A DNA stretch of 64,000 nucleotides from CAIVAT01 sp037133475 (lineage in GTDB: Bacteria; Bacteroidota; Bacteroidia; Bacteroidales; FEN-979), in contig JBAXOB010000022.1 in NCBI GenBank assembly GCA_037133475.1, forward strand, positions 1-64,000, written 5' to 3'. Shown here piece by piece: positions 27,453 to 35,488 of the stretch. How positions within the stretch are numbered: the stretch's first letter is position 1; each line of letters begins with the position of its first letter. A model generated the notes under the pieces. That model saw only the letters and a program-made list of their open reading frames with translations, was not told where the DNA came from and made no database searches. The position numbers were made by a program, and so were the translations under genes.

Positions 27453-27470
27453 ATGATTGATCTCAATCAT
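27453..27470. promoter_or_regulatory. FNR/CRP-like palindromic operator candidate
   Basis: ATGATTGATCTCAATCAT is a perfect inverted repeat (8-bp arms around TC). It contains TTGAT-N4-ATCA, nine of ten positions of the FNR consensus TTGATnnnnATCAA. It lies 180 bp upstream of the seven-heme cytochrome and about 127 bp upstream of the -33 box of the T9SS gene. A CRP/FNR-family regulator is a reasonable guess, but unproven. Confidence 0.4.
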
Positions 27471-27596
27471 ACCGGTTTCCGGATATGTTGGCAAAATCAT
27501 GTCGTGACCTGTTATGGGACTTTACGGGTAATCGCATAATCAAGAGATACAGAATAATACCCTGAAAAAAGTTATGGATTTTTTTTTACCAGGCTC

Positions 27597-27626
27597 TTGA
27601 CATTAGTTCAATATTCATTATATTTA
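27597..27626 (+). promoter_or_regulatory. -33/-7 promoter of the T9SS cargo gene
   Basis: TTG (27597-27599), a 19-bp spacer and TATATTTA (27619-27626) fit the Bacteroidota consensus with one mismatch in the -7 element. The start codon is 52 bp downstream. Confidence 0.5.
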
Positions 27627-27678
27627 CAGGTAAATTCCTAATCCTGTAATTATTATAAAATATCATGGAGGTAATCTT

Positions 27679-29799
27679 ATGAAACGTCATTTAATTAAAC
27701 ACTTGGTTATTTTCTGGATTTTCCTGTTTACAGCCATCAGTTTCCATTCATTCTCACAGGGGAGCGGCACCTTCAGGGCCGTAAACGACACGATCGACCT
27801 GTATCCCGGCTTCAACAAGGTATACGACATCCTTGCCAACGACACCATCCCGGCAGGTGACACCATCAGGTTCGTTATTATCAGCAGTCCCGGCGGGCAT
27901 GTCAGCTGCATGCCGGTTCACGATGCAAGCTGGAAATGGACATTTACCTTCATTATCCACAACTGGGGGAATCCGCCGGTACTGGTTGCAAGGTACAAGT
28001 TGTACACGATGACGAATGATACCACCTCGGCTCAGATAATTTACAGGATCCATGACAAAAGTTATGCCTATCTCAATATTAACAATGTCAATGCAAGGTT
28101 TAACGCAACCTCCCCGCACTTCTTCTATGAGAATGCGGCATACGAGGTTCCCAAGGGAAGCGGCAAGACCTCGATCTTTTCAAATTCCATCTGGATCGGG
28201 GGAAAAGACGCTCAAAAGCGGCTTCATTTCGCCGGCGAGCGTTACCTGCAGGGAGCCGGCGGCCCGGCCGGAGTCTCTCCCGACTTCTATGTCGGCCCGG
28301 TAATGGATTCAGCCAACTATTCCATCACCCAGGACACTGCCTGGAGCTACATGTGGAACTTAAAGAAAACGGATATAGATTATCATAAGGCAAACTACAA
28401 TACGCCGGGATATAAACCCATTCACGACATCCTTACCTGGCCCGGCAACGGCAATACGGCACTGGGACAGGCGCCGAAGCTCGCCCCATTCTTCGACCGC
28501 AACGGGGATGGCATTTACAACCCCTATGATGGCGATTATCCCATCATCAGGGGAGACCAGGCCCTCTTCTTCATTTTCAATGACGACAGGGGTATGCATC
28601 TTGAATCGGCGGGAAATAAACTCAGAGTTGAGATCCATGGGATGGCCTATGCCTTTGACATGCCCGAAGATTCGGCGCTGAAAAACACCACCTTCCTGAA
28701 TTACAAATTTTATAACCGTTCGCTGAACACTTACGACAGCACCATGTTCGGAATCTTCACCGATATCGACCTGGGATATGCCATGGATGATTACATTGGT
28801 TGCGATGTCGAACGGAACATGTATTTCGGGTACAATGGCACGCCGGTCGATGGCACCGGGCAATCCTACGCATATGGGGCCAATCCCCCCGTGCAATCGG
28901 TAACCCTCCTGGCCGGGCCCTTTATGGACCCCGACGGTCTTGACAATCCCCGTTTCGGACCCACCGGCGCCCGTTTGTGCGATTTCAGTGTGAACGGGAT
29001 CAATTTCGGAGACTCCATCATCGATAACGAACGATACGGTTTACAGCGGTTTATCTACACAAATAATTCGAATGCCGGGGTACCTGGCTATATGACAGAT
29101 CCCATATACGCACCCGAATATTACAACCTGATGTGCGGAAAATGGAAGGATGGAACGACCATGATCTACGGGGGAAACGGCCACGCAGGATTTGGCGGGT
29201 ATGGCCCCGAATGCCGGTTTATGTTTCCCGGCGAATCGGACACCCTGAACTGGGGTACCGGTTGCGTGCCTCCCAACGGGCCGAAGAACTGGACGGAAGA
29301 AACCGCCGGTAACACTCCGCAAGACATCCGTGGTCTCGGCGTTACCGGGCCCGTTACCTTCAAGCCCGGCGATGTCCAGGATATCGATATCGCCTTCAGC
29401 TGGGCCCGCGACTGGGGTCCTAAAACCCCCTCCACTTCACTGGCAAAACTCAGGCAGATGGTCGATATCGTCAACAAGGCCTTTACCACCAACAAGCTCC
29501 CCAACGGCAAGCCATTCAATGGCATCAACGACCACAGCGGGGCATATGAAAATATGGTTAAAATTTACCCGAATCCATCGCCGGGGCAGTTTACCATCGA
29601 CTTTGGCGCGGAACCCATGGCGGGAACCACCCCGGTCAGCATCCTGACAAGCCAGGGAGGCTGTGTTAAAACCATAAACGTTGCCCGTGGCAGCCAGACC
29701 GTCCGTGCAGATCTTTCAGATCTCCCAGCGGGCCTTTACCTGGTCTCCTTCCTGACGCGCGATAGCCGGGTTGTTAAAAAGGTCATCATTCTCCATTGA
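27679..29799 (+). CDS. T9SS type A cargo protein of unknown function (706 aa)
   Basis: An N-terminal signal peptide (hydrophobic about 8-27, ending near FSQG) and a C-terminal type A sorting domain mark this as a T9SS cargo. The sorting domain starts at VKIYPNPSPGQFTIDFG (near 632), then has DLSDLPAGLYLVSF and ends KKVIILH. The C-terminal domain is normally cleaved at the cell surface. The body has no domain I can name; it includes DRNGDGIYNPYDGDYP (near 273), an Asp-rich loop like a calcium site. The length and organisation resemble conserved Bacteroidota surface proteins of unknown role. It precedes a cyclophilin gene by 36 bp. Confidence 0.85.
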   Translation: MKRHLIKHLVIFWIFLFTAISFHSFSQGSGTFRAVNDTIDLYPGFNKVYDILANDTIPAGDTIRFVIISSPGGHVSCMPVHDASWKWTFTFIIHNWGNPPVLVARYKLYTMTNDTTSAQIIYRIHDKSYAYLNINNVNARFNATSPHFFYENAAYEVPKGSGKTSIFSNSIWIGGKDAQKRLHFAGERYLQGAGGPAGVSPDFYVGPVMDSANYSITQDTAWSYMWNLKKTDIDYHKANYNTPGYKPIHDILTWPGNGNTALGQAPKLAPFFDRNGDGIYNPYDGDYPIIRGDQALFFIFNDDRGMHLESAGNKLRVEIHGMAYAFDMPEDSALKNTTFLNYKFYNRSLNTYDSTMFGIFTDIDLGYAMDDYIGCDVERNMYFGYNGTPVDGTGQSYAYGANPPVQSVTLLAGPFMDPDGLDNPRFGPTGARLCDFSVNGINFGDSIIDNERYGLQRFIYTNNSNAGVPGYMTDPIYAPEYYNLMCGKWKDGTTMIYGGNGHAGFGGYGPECRFMFPGESDTLNWGTGCVPPNGPKNWTEETAGNTPQDIRGLGVTGPVTFKPGDVQDIDIAFSWARDWGPKTPSTSLAKLRQMVDIVNKAFTTNKLPNGKPFNGINDHSGAYENMVKIYPNPSPGQFTIDFGAEPMAGTTPVSILTSQGGCVKTINVARGSQTVRADLSDLPAGLYLVSFLTRDSRVVKKVIILH

Positions 29800-29835
29800 T
29801 TCGTCGAAAAGCGCTAAACCAGGAAAAATAGTATT

Positions 29836-30471
29836 ATGCGAAAAATTCTGCTGTTCTTCCTGGTAGCGCTCGTTTCTTCCTACCTTCCCGCGCAGGTCAT
29901 TCCCGACCAGTCGATGCTGATGGCCCATGCCCCGCCTGCCTTCCGGGCCACCTTTAAGACCACGAAGGGCGATTTTACCATCGAGGTGATACGGGCATGG
30001 TCACCCCTGGCCGCCGACCGCTTGTACCAGCTGCTGAAAACAGGTTTTTACCAGGGGAACAGCCTCTTCAGGGTTCAGAAGGACTACGTGGTCCAGTTTG
30101 GCATCAGCGACCTGAAAGAGGTTAATTTTTTCTGGGACAGGCGTCCCATATATGACGAGCCTGTTGCCGGCCATAACCTTCGCGGCACCCTCTCCTTTGC
30201 CCGCGACGGGATGGTAAGCCGCACCACCCAGCTGTTCATCAACATGAAAGATAATTTCAAACTCGACACGGTGGGTTTCAACGGGCTTCACGGCTTCCCT
30301 CCCGTAGCCCGGATCATTGCAGGGTTTGAGGTGGCGACCTCGTTCTTTGGCGGTTACGGCTTTGAACCCGCCAACTACCAGGATTCGGTGATGATCCACG
30401 GCAACAGCTTCCTGAAGCCGAAATTTCCCGAACTCGACAGGATCCTCGAAACGGTAATCCTCGGCGAATAA
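29836..30471 (+). CDS. Secreted cyclophilin-type peptidyl-prolyl isomerase (211 aa)
   Basis: A signal peptide (MRKILLFFLVALVSSYLPAQ) precedes a cyclophilin domain: TTKGDFTIEVIRAWSPLAADRLYQLL near 42-67, GFYQGNSLFRVQKDYVVQFG (near 70, the canonical F-H-R-V region with R-V retained), GTLSFARDGMVSRTTQLFINMKDN (near 118-140, the G-x-x-x-M-A-R / Q-F-F-I region) and LDTVGFNGLHGFPPVARIIAGFEV. It isomerises Xaa-Pro bonds of exported proteins in the periplasm. The shape is close to bacterial PpiA but somewhat longer. Confidence 0.88.
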   Translation: MRKILLFFLVALVSSYLPAQVIPDQSMLMAHAPPAFRATFKTTKGDFTIEVIRAWSPLAADRLYQLLKTGFYQGNSLFRVQKDYVVQFGISDLKEVNFFWDRRPIYDEPVAGHNLRGTLSFARDGMVSRTTQLFINMKDNFKLDTVGFNGLHGFPPVARIIAGFEVATSFFGGYGFEPANYQDSVMIHGNSFLKPKFPELDRILETVILGE

Positions 30472-30475
30472 AGGC

Positions 30476-31084
30476 CTATAGCGCCGTAAACTCTGTTTTT
30501 ACCGTGATGTACCCGGGATAGGTGATCTTCATCCCGGCAACATAGATAGTAGGTTTCAGTTTGACGCTGAAACGGGTGGGTTGCTTCCCGACTCCCGCAA
30601 GATTCGAGCAGAAATTAACCATGGCATTGGCTGGTTTCCCCGAAAGCACCTGTTTCAGGTCAACGTTCACCTGCACCGGGACCGTCTGCACACCCATCGG
30701 CGGGATGATAAACGGCTGTTCCACCACCCCATCGGTCATCCTGATATCATCGATAAACAAAATCCATTCGATCCTGTTGAGGCCCGCTTCACTGTTATTC
30801 GGATTATGACCCTCCACGTCAACCTGGAGGGTCAGCGGGAAGACCGGCCCCGTAAGCCCCGCCATGACATGGGCGGCATCCATGAAATTCAGGTCATTCA
30901 CCGATTTCACATTATCAAAATCAATCCCGGCGAGTTTCACATGTTCAACCTGGCGGATCCTGAATTCACATTTGGCAAGGTTCGACGCCCGTTTTGCCTG
31001 CCGGGTCACATCGCAGCCGGTAAATGACTGGGCCGCCAGGCAACCCAGGATGATGACCGGAATCAGGGTTCTGAAAGTTTTCAT
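30476..31084 (-). CDS. LEA-type-2-like lipoprotein (202 aa)
   Basis: The N-terminus is a lipoprotein signal ending FTGC (Cys24). The mature domain is all-beta with the pattern VEHVKLAGIDFDNVKSVNDLNF...LTLQVDVEGHNPNNSEAGL...VPVQVNVDLKQVL, typical of the LEA/WHy-type beta sandwich found as a lipoprotein in Bacteroidota. The function is unknown. It converges on the cyclophilin gene with a 4-bp gap and lies 9 bp upstream of the carB stop-side gene on the other reading direction; it is read into from carB. Confidence 0.7.
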   Translation of the reverse strand: MKTFRTLIPVIILGCLAAQSFTGCDVTRQAKRASNLAKCEFRIRQVEHVKLAGIDFDNVKSVNDLNFMDAAHVMAGLTGPVFPLTLQVDVEGHNPNNSEAGLNRIEWILFIDDIRMTDGVVEQPFIIPPMGVQTVPVQVNVDLKQVLSGKPANAMVNFCSNLAGVGKQPTRFSVKLKPTIYVAGMKITYPGYITVKTEFTAL

Positions 31085-31093
31085 ATTCGAAGG

Positions 31094-34000
31094 TTAATAT
31101 TCATTCCAGCTTTTTATCTCCATTTCCCCCGGTTTAATTTTACAGAATGCCATGATGAAGGCGGCGGCCAGGTTGGGATTGGTGATGAGCGGTATGTTGA
31201 AATCGACGGCCGACCGCCGGATGGAATAATCGTTATCGAGTTCATGTTTTGAAAGGTTCTTCGGGATATTCACCACCAGGTCGATCTTCCTGTTGCGGAG
31301 GTATTCGAGCACGTTGGGGTCGGCCTCCTCATCGGGCCAGTGCAGCACGGTGGAGGGGATGGAGTTGGCAGTTAGGAAATCAGCGGTTCCGGGGGTTGCG
31401 AAGATGGCATAGCCGTTTTCGTGAAGCTGGTGGCAGCATTGCAACAGGATTGTCTTCGATTTGGTTGGGCCGGAGGATATCATGATATTTTTCTCCGGGA
31501 TCCGGTAACCTACCGAAAGCATCGCCTTGAGGATCGCTTCGTAAAAGGAGTCGCCGATGCATCCCACCTCCCCGGTCGAAGCCATGTCGACCCCCAGCAC
31601 CGGGTCGGCCTTCTGGAGCCGCGAGAAGGAAAACTGCGGCGCCTTGATGCCGATATAATCTATGTCGAACATCGACTTGTCGGGTTTGGTGAAGGGAATA
31701 TCGAGCATCACCCGGGTGGCAATATCGATAAAGTTGATCTTCAGCACCTTCGACACAAACGGAAAACTGCGCGAAGCCCTCAGGTTGCACTCGATGACCT
31801 TGATATCGTTGTCCCTGGCGAGGAACTGGATATTGAAAGGCCCTGAAATATTGAGGGATCGTGAGATCTCCCGCGTGATCCGCTTGATCTTACGGATGGT
31901 CTCCACATAGATTTTCTGTGGAGGGAAAACGATGGTGGCATCACCCGAATGGACTCCTGCAAATTCGACATGTTCCGAAATGGCGTAGGCCACGATCTCC
32001 CCCTGCTTTGCCACGGCATCGATCTCGATCTCCTTGGCCTCCTGGATGAATTCGGAAACCACCACGGGGTGTTCCTTTGAGACATTGGCAGCAAGGGTGA
32101 GAAAATACTCCAGCTCGCTGTTGTTCGACACCACATTCATGGCGGCCCCCGAGAGCACGTACGACGGGCGTATCAGCAGCGGGAAGCCGACCTGGGCGGC
32201 AAAATCGTAGATCTCGCCAAGGCTGCTCATCTCCCTCCACCTCGGCTGATCGATATCCAGCTCATCGAGCATCGAGGAAAATTTGTGGCGGTCCTCCGCG
32301 TTGTCGATGGAGACGGGTGAGGTACCCAGGATCGGCACCTGCTGGTCGTACAGGCGCATCGCCAGGTTATTCGGGATCTGGCCTCCCATGGAGACCACGA
32401 CCCCTTTTGGATTTTCAAGCTCCACGATATCCATCACCCTTTCGAAGGAGAGTTCATCGAAATAGAGCCTGTCGCAAACATCATAATCGGTACTGACCGT
32501 TTCGGGGTTGTAATTGATCATCACCGAGCGGAAACCTGCCGCCTTCACGGTGTTGAGGGTATTCACGCTGCACCAGTCGAATTCTACGGAGCTGCCGATA
32601 CGGTAGGCCCCCGATCCCAGTACGATCACCGACATATGGTCTTCGGGGAAGGTAACATCGTGTTCATCTCCTGCGTAGGTCAGGTAGAGGTAGTTGGTTT
32701 GGGCCGGATATTCGGCTGCCAGGGTGTCGATATTTTTCACGCAGGGTACGATACCCAGCTTTTTACGATAGGCCCTCACCAGCAGCATGTCGTGCCCGGC
32801 ATCGCTATTCTCCTGTTTTCCTGCAAGCCGTGCCAGCTGGAAATCGGAAAACCCGAGCCGTTTGGATTCCAGCAGGAGCCCGGCCGGTATCTCCGTGATC
32901 CCGTTGATAGCCGTAAGCAGCTGCCCTGCATTGAAAATATTTTTCAGCCTGTATAAAAACCATTTATCGATGCGGGTGAGTTCCCATATCCTGTCGACCG
33001 TATAACCGGACGCCAGGGCCTGGGCGATGACGAAGATGCGCGTATCCGTCGGATTTACCAGCTCCTCATCGATGTTTTCAACCTGCAGCTCCTTGTTCCC
33101 GATGAACCCGTGCATTCCCTGCCCGATCATCCGGAGCCCCTTCTGGATCGCCTCTTCAAAGGTCCGGCCGATCGACATGATCTCCCCGACGCTCTTCATG
33201 CTCGAGCCGATTTGCTTGGAGACCCCTGTGAATTTGCTAAGGTCCCATCTCGGGATCTTGCAGACGATATAGTCGAGCGACGGTTCGAAGCAGGCTGTGG
33301 TCACCCTGGTCACCGAATTCTTCAGTTCGTGCAGCCCATAGCCAAGGGCCAGTTTTGCCGCCACGAACGCCAGGGGGTAGCCGGTGGCCTTGGAGGCCAG
33401 CGCCGACGACCGCGACAGGCGAGCATTCACCTCGATGATGCGGTATTCCTCCGACCCGGGATTCAGCGCGTACTGGATGTTGCATTCACCGATGATCCCC
33501 AGGTGGCGGATCACCCTGATGGAAAGTTCGCGGAGCTTGTAATACTCGCGGTTGGTAAGGGTCTGGGAGGGGGCCACCACGATACTTTCGCCGGTATGGA
33601 TGCCGAGCGGATCGAAGTTCTCCATGTTGCAAACCGTGATGCAGTTGTCGTACCGGTCGCGCACCACCTCGTATTCGATCTCCTTCCACCCCTTCAGCGA
33701 CTCCTCCACCAGGATCTGCCCGGAATAGGAAAACGCGTTGGCAGCCAGCAGGTCAAGTTCGGCTTCGTTGGCGCAAAAACCGCTCCCCTGCCCGCCCAGC
33801 GTATAGGCAGCACGGATGATCAGCGGGAAACCGATCTCCCGCGCGGCAACCCGTGCCGCCTCCAGGTTGGTTACCGCAATACTCCTGGGAGTCCCGGCGT
33901 CGATATCGTGCAGCATCTTTGAAAAGAGCTCCCGGTCCTCGGTCAGGATGATGGTCTCCACGGGGGTGCCCAGCACCTTCACCTGGTATTTCTCCAGGAT

Positions 34001-34312
34001 TCCCGATGTATAGAGCGCAACCCCGCAATTTAGAGCCGTTTGGCCGCCAAAGGCAAGCAGGATCCCGTCGGGACGTTCCTTTTCGATCACCTTCTCCACG
34101 AACTGCGGCGTTACCGGGAGAAAATAGACGATATCGGCAACCTCCTCCGAGGTTTGAATGGTGGCAATGTTGGGATTGATCAGGACCGTGCAGATCCCCT
34201 CCTCCTTCAGGGCTTTCAGCGCCTGGGACCCGGAATAGTCGAATTCGCCGGCCTCCCCGATCTTGAGCGCCCCTGATCCCAGCACCAATACCTTTTTAAT
34301 TTCCTGGATCAT
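31094..34312 (-). CDS. carB: Carbamoyl phosphate synthase large subunit
   Basis: The 1072-residue protein has the full duplicated ATP-grasp organisation of CarB. The first half (1-400) starts KKVLVLGSGALKIGEAGEFDYSG and includes the ATP-grasp region (LGGQGSGFCANEAELDLL). The second half (about 550-950) starts VIVLGSGAYRIGSSVEFDWCS. The C-terminal MGS allosteric domain follows (about 940-1070). It makes carbamoyl phosphate from ammonia released by CarA, bicarbonate and two ATP, for arginine and pyrimidine synthesis. It begins 6 bp after carA. Confidence 0.97.
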   Translation of the reverse strand: MIQEIKKVLVLGSGALKIGEAGEFDYSGSQALKALKEEGICTVLINPNIATIQTSEEVADIVYFLPVTPQFVEKVIEKERPDGILLAFGGQTALNCGVALYTSGILEKYQVKVLGTPVETIILTEDRELFSKMLHDIDAGTPRSIAVTNLEAARVAAREIGFPLIIRAAYTLGGQGSGFCANEAELDLLAANAFSYSGQILVEESLKGWKEIEYEVVRDRYDNCITVCNMENFDPLGIHTGESIVVAPSQTLTNREYYKLRELSIRVIRHLGIIGECNIQYALNPGSEEYRIIEVNARLSRSSALASKATGYPLAFVAAKLALGYGLHELKNSVTRVTTACFEPSLDYIVCKIPRWDLSKFTGVSKQIGSSMKSVGEIMSIGRTFEEAIQKGLRMIGQGMHGFIGNKELQVENIDEELVNPTDTRIFVIAQALASGYTVDRIWELTRIDKWFLYRLKNIFNAGQLLTAINGITEIPAGLLLESKRLGFSDFQLARLAGKQENSDAGHDMLLVRAYRKKLGIVPCVKNIDTLAAEYPAQTNYLYLTYAGDEHDVTFPEDHMSVIVLGSGAYRIGSSVEFDWCSVNTLNTVKAAGFRSVMINYNPETVSTDYDVCDRLYFDELSFERVMDIVELENPKGVVVSMGGQIPNNLAMRLYDQQVPILGTSPVSIDNAEDRHKFSSMLDELDIDQPRWREMSSLGEIYDFAAQVGFPLLIRPSYVLSGAAMNVVSNNSELEYFLTLAANVSKEHPVVVSEFIQEAKEIEIDAVAKQGEIVAYAISEHVEFAGVHSGDATIVFPPQKIYVETIRKIKRITREISRSLNISGPFNIQFLARDNDIKVIECNLRASRSFPFVSKVLKINFIDIATRVMLDIPFTKPDKSMFDIDYIGIKAPQFSFSRLQKADPVLGVDMASTGEVGCIGDSFYEAILKAMLSVGYRIPEKNIMISSGPTKSKTILLQCCHQLHENGYAIFATPGTADFLTANSIPSTVLHWPDEEADPNVLEYLRNRKIDLVVNIPKNLSKHELDNDYSIRRSAVDFNIPLITNPNLAAAFIMAFCKIKPGEMEIKSWNEY

Positions 34313-34318
34313 AGGCGA

Positions 34319-35389
34319 TCAGAGTTTAGATTGGTTGACCATATGGATAAAATCGTTGAATAAAAACCGGGTGTCGGTCGGCCCGCCGGAGGCCTCCGGG
34401 TGAAACTGCGTGGAGAAAAAGGGTTTCGCCTTGTGGCGGATCCCTTCATTGGTCTGGTCGTTGAGGTTGATGAACATAGGCTCCCAATCACCGCCCAGGG
34501 TTTTGTCATCAACCGCGTAGCCATGGTTTTGGGAGGTGATGAAGGCCCGGTTGGTGCCCAGCCGCAACACCGGCTGGTTGTAGCCCCTGTGCCCATATTT
34601 CAGCTTGTAGGTTTTTGCGCCGCCGGCCATGGCCAGCAGCTGGTTTCCCAGGCAGATGCCGAAAATGGGTCTCTCCTGCAAAATGGCCTTTTTCAGGTGA
34701 CCGATGGTTTCGCTGCATTGCTGCGGGTCGCCGGGGCCGTTCGAGATTACCAGGCCGTCATAATCCTCCGCCGTAAAATCATAATTCCATGGAACCCTGA
34801 TCACCGTTGCGTCAAGATCAAGCAGGCAGCGGATGATGTTGTTTTTCACGCCGCAGTCAACCAGCATGATCCTGAGGTCGCCGCCCGGATAGATCTTCAT
34901 TTGTTTTATGCTCACCTGGTCAACCAGGTTGTCGTGGGCAGGATCATAAAAATCAATTTCCGAGGGATCCTCCTGCACCAGTTTGCCGGGCATGGTACCC
35001 CGTTCGCGCAGGTGTTTCGTCAGGGCGCGGGTATCGATCCCGCAAATCCCGGGCACATCATGCTCGCTGAGCCAGTCGGAGAGACTTTCCAGGGCATTCC
35101 AGTGGCTGTATTCGTTGGAATATCCTGCTACCGCCAGGCCGGTGATGTGAACATGGTCCGATTCGAAGTACTTCGACAGCTCCTCCCGGATGACCATTCC
35201 CGGGACTCCGTAATTCCCGATCAGCGGGTAGGTCAGCACCAGTATCTGGCCTTTGTAGGAGGGGTCGGTAAGGCTTTCGGGATAGCCGGTCATGGCGGTA
35301 TTAAATACCACCTCCCCGGCAACGGCCCTTTTCGCCCCGAAGGAACGGCCCTCAAACCGGGTTCCGTCACCCAATATCAGTTGCGGCAT
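34319..35389 (-). CDS. carA: Carbamoyl phosphate synthase small subunit
   Basis: CarA is the glutaminase subunit. Residues 1-150 are the CarA N-domain (LILGDGTRFEGRSFGAKRAVAGEVVFNT; NTAMTGYPESLTDPSYKGQ). The class I amidotransferase domain has FGICLGNQLLAMAGG (catalytic Cys) and FFSTQFHPEASGGPTDT (catalytic His and Glu). The 356-residue length is normal. A -7 element lies at 35419-35426, so carAB is probably one operon under this promoter. Confidence 0.97.
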   Translation of the reverse strand: MPQLILGDGTRFEGRSFGAKRAVAGEVVFNTAMTGYPESLTDPSYKGQILVLTYPLIGNYGVPGMVIREELSKYFESDHVHITGLAVAGYSNEYSHWNALESLSDWLSEHDVPGICGIDTRALTKHLRERGTMPGKLVQEDPSEIDFYDPAHDNLVDQVSIKQMKIYPGGDLRIMLVDCGVKNNIIRCLLDLDATVIRVPWNYDFTAEDYDGLVISNGPGDPQQCSETIGHLKKAILQERPIFGICLGNQLLAMAGGAKTYKLKYGHRGYNQPVLRLGTNRAFITSQNHGYAVDDKTLGGDWEPMFINLNDQTNEGIRHKAKPFFSTQFHPEASGGPTDTRFLFNDFIHMVNQSKL

Positions 35390-35418
35390 GCATGCAGATT
35401 TTAGCAGGTTTCAGTTTG

Positions 35419-35426
35419 CAAAATTA
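35419..35426 (-). promoter_or_regulatory. -7 promoter element of carAB
   Basis: Minus-strand TAATTTTG exactly fits TAnnTTTG, 30-37 bp upstream of the carA ATG. No TTG is seen at the usual -33 distance. Confidence 0.45.
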
Positions 35427-35488
35427 CATCAATGCATCCTTCATCTGCCCGTTTGCCAAACCAAGTTATGACAAGTTATTAAAAACTG

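Larger units (their letters stand above)
27274..27678. other. Divergent intergenic region between cytochrome and T9SS gene
   Basis: This 405-bp AT-rich gap carries a perfect 18-bp palindrome at 27453-27470 and a -33/-7 promoter directed right at 27597-27626. No open frame is convincing and no -7 element is evident for the cytochrome gene. Confidence 0.6.

Noticed and set aside
27453..27470. Claim that this is definitely an FNR site
   Set aside because: The palindrome is perfect, but the FNR match is nine of ten bases and no regulator is known; kept only as a candidate.
33110..33922. 270-codon plus-strand frame over carB
   Set aside because: CarB is complete and conserved on the minus strand; the plus-strand frame is a shadow.
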